Below, piece after piece: positions 17,943 to 25,492 of a stretch of 34,354 bases of DNA. A model generated the notes under the pieces. It did no database searches. It was given only the letters and a program-made list of their open reading frames with translations, and was not told the DNA's origin. The translations under genes were made by a program, and so were the position numbers. Within the stretch, counting starts at the first letter, position 1; the number at the start of each line of letters is the position of its first letter. Origin of the DNA: Candidatus Sigynarchaeota archaeon (GTDB taxonomy: Archaea > Asgardarchaeota > Lokiarchaeia > Sigynarchaeales > Sigynarchaeaceae); the NCBI GenBank assembly GCA_030587525.1, contig JAUQYW010000518.1, positions 1-34,354 of the forward strand, written 5' to 3'.

Positions 17943-19250
17943 TCACTTTTTCTGGGACTTGATCTTGGCGGCGATGGTGAATTTCTGCGCCAAGATATCA
18001 TAGAACCGCCAGAGCTCCTTGAAATTGGTGGCCCGGAAATATTCACCCCGTCCCAGGTCAGCGATGCGGTGCATGACGACATCATCTGCTTCGCCGATGC
18101 CAATCGCGTAGAGCACGACATCATCCTTGATCAAGTATTGCTTGACCACGGGGATTGGATTCACGGGAATGCTTTTTTCCTCGTCGCCCTTATTGGGATT
18201 GCCGTCGCTAAGGACGACAACCATGGTCGGGTTCTGCTTGCTCGTGCGGGGATTCTTGGGGAAATACTTGATTTGGTCCCCAGCAATCTTGAGGGCAACA
18301 CTCATGGCCGTTAGCCCCGTGGCTTTTTTACACTTCTCGATCACGTAAAAGGCTACAGTGTTCAAGTTAAGCTCCCGCATCTCGCCCGTGCATTCGATCA
18401 CCGGTGACATGCTCCCCTTCTTGTCTTGAACCTGGAGTAATTCGACATCATCACCGAACGTGATGAGCTGGACATTTTCCCCCCAGCCACGGCCGATCTT
18501 CAACGATAGATAGAGCAACGTGGCCATCGCTGCGCTGGCAATCCTTGACACGCGGTCGCCCTCGCGGAACTGGTCGAGGAACCGCTGCAAATCCTTGGTT
18601 TCCGTGAAGCCACGCCGCAGGCCCTCGATGGCCCCATCGATCTCGTGGACTTCCATATCTTCCTTGAGCATAGAACCAGAAACGTCGATGAGCAAGATGG
18701 CGTTGAAACTCATATCCACGGCGGGGATGATCTCGAACGTGATTTCTTGACCCGCGGGATCGATGATAGCGGTCTCGCCCGGATCGATCGGGGGCTTGGT
18801 CTGGATGACCTTGAGCTTCAAGTGGCCGATCTCGGCATCCCGCCAGTTGATTTCCAGGTTGCGGAAAATGGGTCGATTCTTGAGCAGCTCCGACATCTCA
18901 GAGGCGTGGTCCGCGACCCATACAACAGCTTTTTCCGTGGCCTGGGATGACATCGGCTCCACGCCTATTTGAACTTCTGTTATGCCACCTTTTGGTTCAT
19001 TCTTTTTCACGTCGACGGAGTCCCCGTTGGCCATGTTTGCAGAGTCGAGGGTCATGCTGTCGATCATGATGTATCCCGCTGCGCAATCATCCTTCCCAAC
19101 AACTTGTGCTGCGCCCCAGTCATCGTACTCGTTGACGAACACGACGACGTCCAGGTCATCGGCGCGCAAGGACTTCATGTCCTGCGGGTTCATGAATGCA
19201 CGGCCACTTGCTTCCCCGGCTTCGATGATTTCGAGTTTGATACCGGTCAC
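17943..19250 (-). CDS. Cdc48/VAT N-domain fused to a von Willebrand A domain
   Basis: A 435-residue protein. Residues 3-85 look like the double-psi beta-barrel of Cdc48/VAT (KLEIIEAGEASGRAFMNPQD, then AAGYIMIDSMTLDSANMANG, matching the usual G-x-I-x-hydrophobic-D-x-x-T/R pattern and the closing GDSVDV). Residues 92-175 resemble the second Cdc48 N-subdomain (LLKNRPIF, LKLKVIQTKPP). A vWA domain follows (about 180-425) with an intact MIDAS metal site: DVSGS (189-193), Thr314 in TGLTAMS and Asp349 in LSDGNPN. The AAA+ ATPase modules of Cdc48 are absent. In Cdc48 the N-domain binds substrates and cofactors, so this may be an adaptor scaffold. The start is the GTG at 19248-19250; a stop lies six codons upstream and no other start exists between them. 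It is divergent to the arrestin-like gene. The vWA call is secure; the N-domain call is by pattern. Confidence 0.8.
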   Translation of the reverse strand: MTGIKLEIIEAGEASGRAFMNPQDMKSLRADDLDVVVFVNEYDDWGAAQVVGKDDCAAGYIMIDSMTLDSANMANGDSVDVKKNEPKGGITEVQIGVEPMSSQATEKAVVWVADHASEMSELLKNRPIFRNLEINWRDAEIGHLKLKVIQTKPPIDPGETAIIDPAGQEITFEIIPAVDMSFNAILLIDVSGSMLKEDMEVHEIDGAIEGLRRGFTETKDLQRFLDQFREGDRVSRIASAAMATLLYLSLKIGRGWGENVQLITFGDDVELLQVQDKKGSMSPVIECTGEMRELNLNTVAFYVIEKCKKATGLTAMSVALKIAGDQIKYFPKNPRTSKQNPTMVVVLSDGNPNKGDEEKSIPVNPIPVVKQYLIKDDVVLYAIGIGEADDVVMHRIADLGRGEYFRATNFKELWRFYDILAQKFTIAAKIKSQKK

Positions 19251-19340
19251 CTTGTCGAGCTTGAGCTAAGATGCTTCTCGAGTTCCAAGGACAAAAATCT
19301 GCCCGTGGAACATATCACTTGTTTGACGAAATAGAATCGC

Positions 19341-19354
19341 AATTTTATTATAAA
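19341..19354. promoter_or_regulatory. AT-rich core of the divergent promoter region
   Basis: AATTTTATTATAAA lies between the divergent vWA (-) and arrestin-like (+) genes and reads as a TATA-like box on both strands. On the plus strand it sits about 25-30 bases before the second in-frame ATG (19375) of the arrestin-like gene, the spacing expected for a leaderless transcript. Confidence 0.4.
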
Positions 19355-20475
19355 TGAATGAAAATTCATTATATATGGACGTAAAATTCATTTTGCCACG
19401 TATTACCTGGCTGCAAGGGGAGACCTTGTATGGGAAAGTGGTAATTCCATCGAAGGAGGAGACCGTGGAACTATGCTTGTATCTATACATGAACGTCGTC
19501 ACGCACACTAACGTTGAATTCGTGGCCACAACAGACGGGAGCCCGATTGCGACTCCCTATAATACTCAAACAGTGAGTTCCGTGGATGTTAACCGCACCC
19601 AAATCATTCCCTTGTTTTGCGTAAAAACAACCCCACTTCTCGTAAACACAACTTCTAAGGAAAAGGAATATGCTTTTTCCCTTCCAATTCCGAATTATTT
19701 TCCTCCCTCCATGTTCCATGCGCCAGCGGTAATCCAGTTTCTCCAAAAATCCATCAATATCGAACATCGACTTATTGCCTACCTGGGAAGGAGTGGGAAA
19801 ATGGAACCGCTGTCCCTTGATATCCTTGGCCAATTACCACCACCAAAGTCCGTATCGTACGAAATCAATACCGAACGGACGCATATCCAAGTAAATCTAC
19901 CAGTGAATTCGACGGGAATAAATAGCTCAATTGAAGGGGAAGTGAAAGTGATAAAGCAGATCAAGCAATCCAATATCAAAGCGGCATTTGGCTTTTCAAT
20001 AACTGACGATAATCCTACCAGCCCTCAACCTCGCCCCAACTCCATGGTCTTGATATCAAAGGATTTTGAAATAAAAAAGCCCGTAGTAGGTAAAACTTAC
20101 AAGATAAGTATCAAATTCCATGATTATCAAAGGCTTTTCACGATGTTAATTCCTAAGCTTTTGAAATGTGAAGGCGGCATTAAACTCTGGGTAGGAGGTG
20201 GATTGCTCACGCCTCACGAGTATGTGTTCGTTCCAATTTCAACAGGGGTCGGATCTATTAATGAATTGATGAATTTACTCCCGGGATATGCTTCCATCAT
20301 CGATTTAAAGCCATTGAAATCCACGTTACAACTGGATTCCAGTGTAAAACCGGTTTCGACACCTCCTGTTATTATGGATCAAGGAATGCTGACTGAATTT
20401 AACGAGAAGATTTTTAAGAAGCAGACGGGACATTATCTTAGTTATAAACATGATGCAACGATAGAATTTAGCTGA
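19354..20475 (+). CDS. Arrestin-fold protein
   Basis: A 373-residue, beta-rich soluble protein. The N-terminal lobe has the arrestin pattern of a strand, W-x-x-GE and a return strand (ITWLQGETLYGKVVIPSKEE, 17-36). A closing FSLPIPNYFPPSM motif then leads to IEHRLIAYLG, which resembles the arrestin_N end (FxLP-x-x-x-PPS, then Y-x-I/L-x-A-x-L). The second half looks like a second sandwich. Arrestin-fold proteins bind membrane or receptor tails, or act in cargo sorting (Vps26-like) in eukaryotes; archaeal roles are unknown. The ATG at 19354 gives the longest frame; ATG 19375 (residue 8) fits the TATA spacing better. The gene is AT-richer than its neighbours, which may point to a separate origin. 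It precedes the SIR2-like gene by 49 bases. Confidence 0.65.
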   Translation: MNENSLYMDVKFILPRITWLQGETLYGKVVIPSKEETVELCLYLYMNVVTHTNVEFVATTDGSPIATPYNTQTVSSVDVNRTQIIPLFCVKTTPLLVNTTSKEKEYAFSLPIPNYFPPSMFHAPAVIQFLQKSINIEHRLIAYLGRSGKMEPLSLDILGQLPPPKSVSYEINTERTHIQVNLPVNSTGINSSIEGEVKVIKQIKQSNIKAAFGFSITDDNPTSPQPRPNSMVLISKDFEIKKPVVGKTYKISIKFHDYQRLFTMLIPKLLKCEGGIKLWVGGGLLTPHEYVFVPISTGVGSINELMNLLPGYASIIDLKPLKSTLQLDSSVKPVSTPPVIMDQGMLTEFNEKIFKKQTGHYLSYKHDATIEFS

Positions 20476-20480
20476 TATGC

Positions 20481-20520
20481 TATAATCTTATTTCTCTTCC
20501 ACAAAAAAGTTCAAGAGGAT
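20481..20520 (+). promoter_or_regulatory. TATA-like box and Shine-Dalgarno of the SIR2-like gene
   Basis: TATAATCT (20481-20488) lies about 40 bases before the ATG at 20525. AGAGGAT (20514-20520) gives a good ribosome site a few bases before the start. This suggests the SIR2-like gene has its own promoter even though the arrestin-like gene ends only 49 bases upstream. Confidence 0.4.
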
Positions 20521-20524
20521 AACC

Positions 20525-23260
20525 ATGAGTCAATCACTCAAGAATATATTTTCCAGTTTGGTAAACCAAGGCCAAGGCTTCATTTTATACACGGGAGCTG
20601 GGATCTCAATCCCGCCGCCCACATGCGCGCCATCGTGGTGGACATTGACCGAGGAAATCTTGACCGCGTTTTTTGAAAAGATCCCCGATGACTGGGGGAT
20701 GCCGAAGGACCTAATCATACACGATCCCGATATCCAGCCGGAACTGATCTTCGAGAATTTCGCGAACATCTTCGACGAGCGGCTGTACAAGATTTTCAAG
20801 GCATTGAACGTCGGGGAGCCGAATGCGAATCATGTCTTGATCGCGAAGCTCGCGAAAACTGGCGTGCTGAAGGCTTGCTTCACGACGAATTTCGATGTGT
20901 ACATCGAGCGGGCCCTTGCCTCCGAGAAGGTCGGGTTCGACCTCTGTGTGACGAACGATGAATACGACGAGCATTTTTCCAAGATCAAGGCCAAGGGCAC
21001 GCCGGAGCGCTTCTTGCTCTGCAAGATCCACGGCACGATCGACCGTCCTGACACCATCGTCAGCGTCGCGTCCGCTTACAAGTCCACTAAGGGGTTTTCA
21101 CCGTCCAAGTCGCAAGTCCTCGATTTCTTGCTGAAGCGGTATCCTGCTGTCGTTCTCGGTTATTCCGGGTGGGACTTCGAGCATGCCAATTACCGGCATT
21201 TCTGGGACACCACGGGCCCTTCCGTGCGCGGGATCTACTGGAACAAGCGACCTGGCGAGCAGGGCGGGCCAAGGCTAGCGGAAATCCTTGAGACGTGCAA
21301 GGACCGACTGGTATTTAGCGAGGATGAGCTACCGAACGGGTTGTATGATGCGGCGAAGGCAATACCCCAGCTTGGAACGCAGCTGTTCAACGTCATTCTC
21401 CCCGGTCCTGGCAGCGAAAAGGTCTGGGAATCCGTCAAGGCAGAACGCGCGAAATACATGGCGCGCTGGGCACGGGACATACCGGAAGGCGAAACCCTGG
21501 CGGCGGTGATCACCGAAGGAAACCATTTTTCCCAGCGATTCAAGGATAGCCAAAAGAAAATGATGAAGTTTGCCAAGGTGCTCATTGCCGAGCTGCCACC
21601 CGGAGAGGATGCACGGTACCAGAAGGAACGGGATGCCTTGTGGGACAAGGTCAACAAGATGGAGCTTTCGACCGACGAATACCAGGTCCGCATCGACAAG
21701 CTCAACATCGACATGCAGCTTGCCCACGTTGAACCCGGATTCAGGGAACAATTACGGAACTTGCTCGACCGGAACGCCTACCCGGGCATCACCAATGACG
21801 TGACCAAGCGCATTCAATTTCTTTCCAAGATGATAAGCGTCCTGGAACGGTTCAACATCGAGCAAGCGGGGAAAATCGTCGTCGAGATTATGAACAGGGA
21901 CGCGGAGGCGATGAAGCTGGGTGGTAGCGCCAAGTGCGAGGCAGAAATGTGCCTGAACTCGGTATATCAAGCCCTCGTCAAGCCCGACGACACGCGCTGG
22001 AAAGCGTTCTACGATCGCGCCGTTACAGCGAAAGATCAATTCTTGGCCGGAACAATTACCCACGAGGCGTTTCAAGCCGAGATACAGAAAGTCCTGGAGT
22101 CCGGAAAGATGGACCAGTTCGGATTTACCGTGCCGACAGAAAAGCTGCTCCGCAAGCTCATCGACAGCACCGCCGTGGCGCCGAACCTGGAGGATTTCAC
22201 GGAGCGGGTCGAGGCACTATACCTGGCAGCACAGCTCGGCGTCGGCTGGGTGGCGAGCTTCCTCATCAAGATCCCGGAATACACCACGCTCCAAACATCG
22301 ATCACCAACCCGGCACTATTGAATCCAAAAAAAGTCGACATGGGTGCATTCCAAACAGAAATGAACGATCTCGTCGCCCAGCTCACCGCGGGAAAGCTCA
22401 GCAGCGACGAGTACCAGAAAAAAATGGCCGAGGTGACGAAGCGCATGCAAGAGGCGTATATGACGCCGGCGATTCCCCAAGGCCCCGTCACCGTTTCGCA
22501 AGCCATTCTCGAAGCGTTCGATGCGAAGGTGCGCGACTTCTTTGGTCCCGCGTTCAAGCGCGAGAACGACTTCACGGGCAGCGTCATCTCGGAGGCCGAG
22601 ATCATGCTCGAGATGCTCGTGATAACTTGCTGGGTGACCATGACGCGGTTTCTTGAATCGAACGCGGGTACCCAATACCAAAAGGAGAACTACACAGGCC
22701 GCTTGCCCCGGGTCAACGGCAACAAATCGATCGTGGCATATCTCAAGGCGAAATCTTCCCCGTGGATAGCACGGGCACTGGAAATCTTGCCGAAGCGATT
22801 TGCCCAGCGCCTGTGCGGGTTGCTCGTGCAATTTGCAGAGATGGCTGGAGATTTCGATCTGTGCAAGCAGGCCACCATGCGAAGCCTGGCATTTTCGGAA
22901 GGGCGGGTCGTCGAAATAACACCTATGGAAATACCGCTATCCTTTGCCCAATGGTTGGAGGATACAGGTGACAAGGCCGAGGCGCTCAAATATTACCAGA
23001 TCGCGCTGCAGGGCCTGCGCAGTGCCATTCCTTCCGGCTACGGCGACGTGATCGTGTATCGCACCGCGATGCTCTTGTCGAATCTAGGGAACAAGGAGGA
23101 AGCGCTTCGCGTCATAGGCAAGTTTCACGCCGCCTTCCGCGGTCCAAATTACCCGATTGCTTTGCCCGCGCGGGATAGGGGATTGGAACTCGCCGAAACG
23201 CTGGCAAAAAATCTCGGATATTCCGGCGCAAAAGCCGCCGTCGAAGCGCTCCTCAAGTAA
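20525..23260 (+). CDS. Large SIR2-like NAD-binding protein with helical and TPR-like C-terminus
   Basis: A 911-residue protein. The SIR2-like domain (about 15-280) shows GAGIS (24-28), TTNFD (120-124, candidate catalytic Asn122), KIHG (167-170, His169) and GYSGWDFEH (212-220). No zinc-binding cysteine pairs are seen, as in the SIR2-like NADases of prokaryotic defence systems (for example ThsA and DSR types) and unlike deacetylase sirtuins. A long helical region follows. It has three similar short helical motifs: LSTDEYQVRIDKL (about 381), ITHEAFQAEIQKV (about 511) and LSSDEYQKKMAEV (about 625), which look like SHOCT-type units. The last ~130 residues look like TPR helices (DKAEALKYYQIAL, NKEEALRVIGKF). 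It is probably cytosolic. An NAD-consuming effector with a sensor-like C-terminus is an inference; no defence partner is obvious nearby. Confidence 0.8.
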   Translation: MSQSLKNIFSSLVNQGQGFILYTGAGISIPPPTCAPSWWTLTEEILTAFFEKIPDDWGMPKDLIIHDPDIQPELIFENFANIFDERLYKIFKALNVGEPNANHVLIAKLAKTGVLKACFTTNFDVYIERALASEKVGFDLCVTNDEYDEHFSKIKAKGTPERFLLCKIHGTIDRPDTIVSVASAYKSTKGFSPSKSQVLDFLLKRYPAVVLGYSGWDFEHANYRHFWDTTGPSVRGIYWNKRPGEQGGPRLAEILETCKDRLVFSEDELPNGLYDAAKAIPQLGTQLFNVILPGPGSEKVWESVKAERAKYMARWARDIPEGETLAAVITEGNHFSQRFKDSQKKMMKFAKVLIAELPPGEDARYQKERDALWDKVNKMELSTDEYQVRIDKLNIDMQLAHVEPGFREQLRNLLDRNAYPGITNDVTKRIQFLSKMISVLERFNIEQAGKIVVEIMNRDAEAMKLGGSAKCEAEMCLNSVYQALVKPDDTRWKAFYDRAVTAKDQFLAGTITHEAFQAEIQKVLESGKMDQFGFTVPTEKLLRKLIDSTAVAPNLEDFTERVEALYLAAQLGVGWVASFLIKIPEYTTLQTSITNPALLNPKKVDMGAFQTEMNDLVAQLTAGKLSSDEYQKKMAEVTKRMQEAYMTPAIPQGPVTVSQAILEAFDAKVRDFFGPAFKRENDFTGSVISEAEIMLEMLVITCWVTMTRFLESNAGTQYQKENYTGRLPRVNGNKSIVAYLKAKSSPWIARALEILPKRFAQRLCGLLVQFAEMAGDFDLCKQATMRSLAFSEGRVVEITPMEIPLSFAQWLEDTGDKAEALKYYQIALQGLRSAIPSGYGDVIVYRTAMLLSNLGNKEEALRVIGKFHAAFRGPNYPIALPARDRGLELAETLAKNLGYSGAKAAVEALLK

Positions 23261-23266
23261 CTTCCC

Positions 23267-23284
23267 TTTTTTCCCCGGTTTTTT
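23267..23284 (+). terminator. Double T-run after the SIR2-like gene
   Basis: Two runs of six T (23267-23272 and 23279-23284), separated by CCCCGG, lie within 25 bases of the SIR2-like stop codon. Oligo-T runs are the usual archaeal termination signal. Confidence 0.55.
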
Positions 23285-23359
23285 AATGATCTCGTTCATT
23301 CAACGATCGTGATCCGACGAACACAGTAATTGAAAAATGAATAAAGGTGCTTCAAATCT

Positions 23360-23992
23360 ATGGGCGAGCAAAAAAATGCGAACGAAGCGCTGAGCGAGAA
23401 ACTCGGCAAGATCCGGCGCGATGTTGAACCGCCCTATTTGGCAAAACTCGTCGGCGATGAGGTCATCGTGTTCGATCATAACCACGGATCGTCGCTTTAT
23501 GCAAAGGGTTTTTATGGCAAGCCGATCGGCATCAAGAAACCGGATCCCAACCTTCCTTTCAATCGGGAGCTGCAGTTGGACTTACTCGAGGCCGTGTATC
23601 TCGTGAAAAAGGGTTGGTTAATTGTGGAGGATACGCTGTCGGGAAAGCGATACAACGCGGCCGAGATCCAGGAAATCGCTTCTAAAAAATACGACAAATT
23701 GCGTGAAAAAAGCTTTGTTTACGAGGACTTGCGCGCCAAGGGATACATCGTCCGCCCCGGCTTGAAATTCGGCGCCGATTTCACGGTGTACCGCCAGGGT
23801 CCCGGGCTTGACCACTCCGCGTTCGTCGTGCTCGTGCTGGAGCACGAGAACCGGATATCGTCGATGGACATGGTCCGCGCGGGGCGCTTGGCAACGAGCG
23901 TCAAAAAGCGCTTCGTCATCGCCAGCATTTCATCGAGCGAATCGGAAAATCCGACCATTGTCTACTATGTTTTTAAATGGTTCAAGCCGTGA
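23360..23992 (+). CDS. endA: tRNA-splicing endonuclease
   Basis: A 210-residue tRNA-intron endonuclease, which cuts bulge-helix-bulge introns from pre-tRNA. The N-terminal domain (about 25-115) ends in the typical EAVYLVKKGWLIV helix. The catalytic domain has VYEDLRAKGYIVRPGLKFGA, then the triad: Tyr144 (FTVYRQGP), His152 (DHSAFV) and a lysine at 182 or 183 (SVKKRFVIA). It carries a single catalytic domain with a full N-domain, like the homotetrameric or (alpha-beta)2-type subunits, and is slightly longer than the ~180-residue homotetramer form. It starts at ATG 23360 with AAAGGTG upstream. The gene converges on the membrane-protein gene at 24013 with a 20-base gap. It is a strong marker for an archaeal genome. 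Confidence 0.95.
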   Translation: MGEQKNANEALSEKLGKIRRDVEPPYLAKLVGDEVIVFDHNHGSSLYAKGFYGKPIGIKKPDPNLPFNRELQLDLLEAVYLVKKGWLIVEDTLSGKRYNAAEIQEIASKKYDKLREKSFVYEDLRAKGYIVRPGLKFGADFTVYRQGPGLDHSAFVVLVLEHENRISSMDMVRAGRLATSVKKRFVIASISSSESENPTIVYYVFKWFKP

Positions 23993-24004
23993 ACAAGAAA
24001 TAGG

Positions 24005-24010
24005 AAAAAA
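24005..24010 (-). terminator. T-run after the membrane-protein gene
   Basis: On the minus strand a run of six T directly follows the stop of the unknown membrane protein, between the inverted arms TATTTC (24014-24019) and GAAATA (23997-24002). Confidence 0.35.
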
Positions 24011-24012
24011 TG

Positions 24013-25362
24013 TTATTTCCTCGCCAGTTCCTCTTCTGAATACTCGCCGATCTTCGTGAAGTCCTTCTTAGACTCCTCCAGCGGCGGATCATGCACGAAA
24101 TTCTCGCCATAATACTTGAGCAAGGTCTGTTCTTGCAAGTCGTCGAGCTGCTCGAGCCGGATCTTCATGAGCCGGGGGTCCAAATTGTACTTCAATTTTA
24201 TTTTAGGATCTTTCTGGTCCTTTATGATTTCTTGATACAAGAAAGTCTTCAACTTGTTGCCTTGACTTTCTTGAAAAAGCAAGAGAATGATGCCCATGAG
24301 CATTGTGCCAAAGAACGGAAAGCCAAGAATAAACACAGCGATTTGAACCAGGGAAAGGTGAAGCGTCGCGACGGTACCCATTGTCGCGAGAGTTTCCACG
24401 GCTTCCTTGAGTTTCGCTGCATAAGCTATCAAGCCGCTTGTTCCCACTATCGCCTTTACCATCGACAAGAACCAGTCGCTCACGGTCCGGATCGTTGCTG
24501 GTTCACGCTGGTCCAATTTTTTCCTGTAGAAAACGATCCCTGCATCGTCCAGCAACCAGGATGGCGGTAATGCCCAAAACCAGATGATGTAACTGGCTAT
24601 CAACGGGATGCAATGATTGAGAAAATAACTACCGCAAAAAGCCAAGAAATTGGTTACCGTGTCCTGTGTTGTCGACCCGACTTGAAACCCGATGGGCGAG
24701 ATAAATTGTAACCATATCGAATACGTCGTGAACAGGCTGAATGTCATGGCCGTGAAAGCCCGCTTGACGATGACGAAGAAAGACGTGTGCTGCGGTACAT
24801 CGATGACCATGGTTTTCACGATGGTCTTTTTCGATTTCCAGACCAGGAGCTTGTGAACTTTCAAGATGAACCGGGCCGCCATTCCCGGGGATGTCTTGTA
24901 CCACAGTACCATGATGAACGGCATCGACGCGAAGTATGCGATGATCAAGGGAAATAAGGTCTGGATATACGATTGCTTGCTTACTGCCGTCGCATCCGGT
25001 ATCTTGATGATAGTTATGAAGAACACGAAACTATAGATGATCAAGGCCGAGAGAATGAAAAGCAAGATGATCGTGCTCGTCATTTTCTTGACAGAAAGTT
25101 TCTTGCGTTCTTGCTCCTTAGTTTTTGTTTTTGCATATTTTATCGCCAGGAATAGATACGTGAAAAAGAAAAACGCTCCAGCCCCCAAAACGGCGATAAT
25201 CAGCGGTAACCCGCCAGTTTCGCTGATGGCGAAGAGAAGACCGAGTATTAACAAGATCATAGATATCCCGAAGGATAGCAGCACGCGGGCGATGCTCGTC
25301 CGGCGGCCAATTGCTTTCATAGCCTCGTTCTTCTGCTGGATTTTTTTTTCGAGTTCTGCCAT
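24013..25362 (-). CDS. Multi-pass membrane protein of unknown function
   Basis: A protein of about 449 residues with roughly eight hydrophobic helices, a charged N-terminal helix (AELEKKIQQKNEAMKAIGRR) and a cytosolic C-terminal tail of about 80 residues rich in charges. Loops contain DVPQHTSFF and LPPSWLLDDAGIVFYRKKL, which look conserved in character but which I cannot assign to a family. The frame can be extended three codons to a GTG at 25371; I prefer the ATG at 25360-25362 because no ribosome site supports the GTG. It is transcribed divergently from the molybdopterin cluster and shares its upstream region. No function can be given. Confidence 0.7.
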   Translation of the reverse strand: MAELEKKIQQKNEAMKAIGRRTSIARVLLSFGISMILLILGLLFAISETGGLPLIIAVLGAGAFFFFTYLFLAIKYAKTKTKEQERKKLSVKKMTSTIILLFILSALIIYSFVFFITIIKIPDATAVSKQSYIQTLFPLIIAYFASMPFIMVLWYKTSPGMAARFILKVHKLLVWKSKKTIVKTMVIDVPQHTSFFVIVKRAFTAMTFSLFTTYSIWLQFISPIGFQVGSTTQDTVTNFLAFCGSYFLNHCIPLIASYIIWFWALPPSWLLDDAGIVFYRKKLDQREPATIRTVSDWFLSMVKAIVGTSGLIAYAAKLKEAVETLATMGTVATLHLSLVQIAVFILGFPFFGTMLMGIILLLFQESQGNKLKTFLYQEIIKDQKDPKIKLKYNLDPRLMKIRLEQLDDLQEQTLLKYYGENFVHDPPLEESKKDFTKIGEYSEEELARK

Positions 25363-25398
25363 GTGTACCACTCAGATTTTGATGAAGGTGCGTATTGG

Positions 25399-25412
25399 TG
25401 ATGACCTCATCA
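25399..25412. promoter_or_regulatory. Operator-like inverted repeat between divergent genes
   Basis: TGATGA-CC-TCATCA is a perfect 6-base inverted repeat with a 2-base centre. It lies in the 130-base region between the membrane-protein gene (-) and the cofactor cluster (+), just upstream of the TATA-like box. It could bind a dimeric regulator; it is short enough to be chance. Confidence 0.3.
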
Positions 25413-25428
25413 ATCTTCGCGTTGTTGG

Positions 25429-25436
25429 TTATAAAG
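25429..25436 (+). promoter_or_regulatory. TATA-like box of the molybdenum cofactor cluster
   Basis: TTATAAAG lies 57-64 bases upstream of the first moeA start codon, implying a short leader. It is the best TATA-like match in the divergent intergenic region. Confidence 0.45.
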
Positions 25437-25492
25437 ATTGATTCTTTATTCCGGATAGTAGATAGGAAAAAGCGCTCTGGTGCCTTGATGAA

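Noticed and set aside
20525..23992. SIR2-like gene plus the adjacent endonuclease read as a two-gene defence system
   Set aside because: The second gene is a clear tRNA-splicing endonuclease with the full catalytic triad, a housekeeping enzyme. A terminator separates the two genes.
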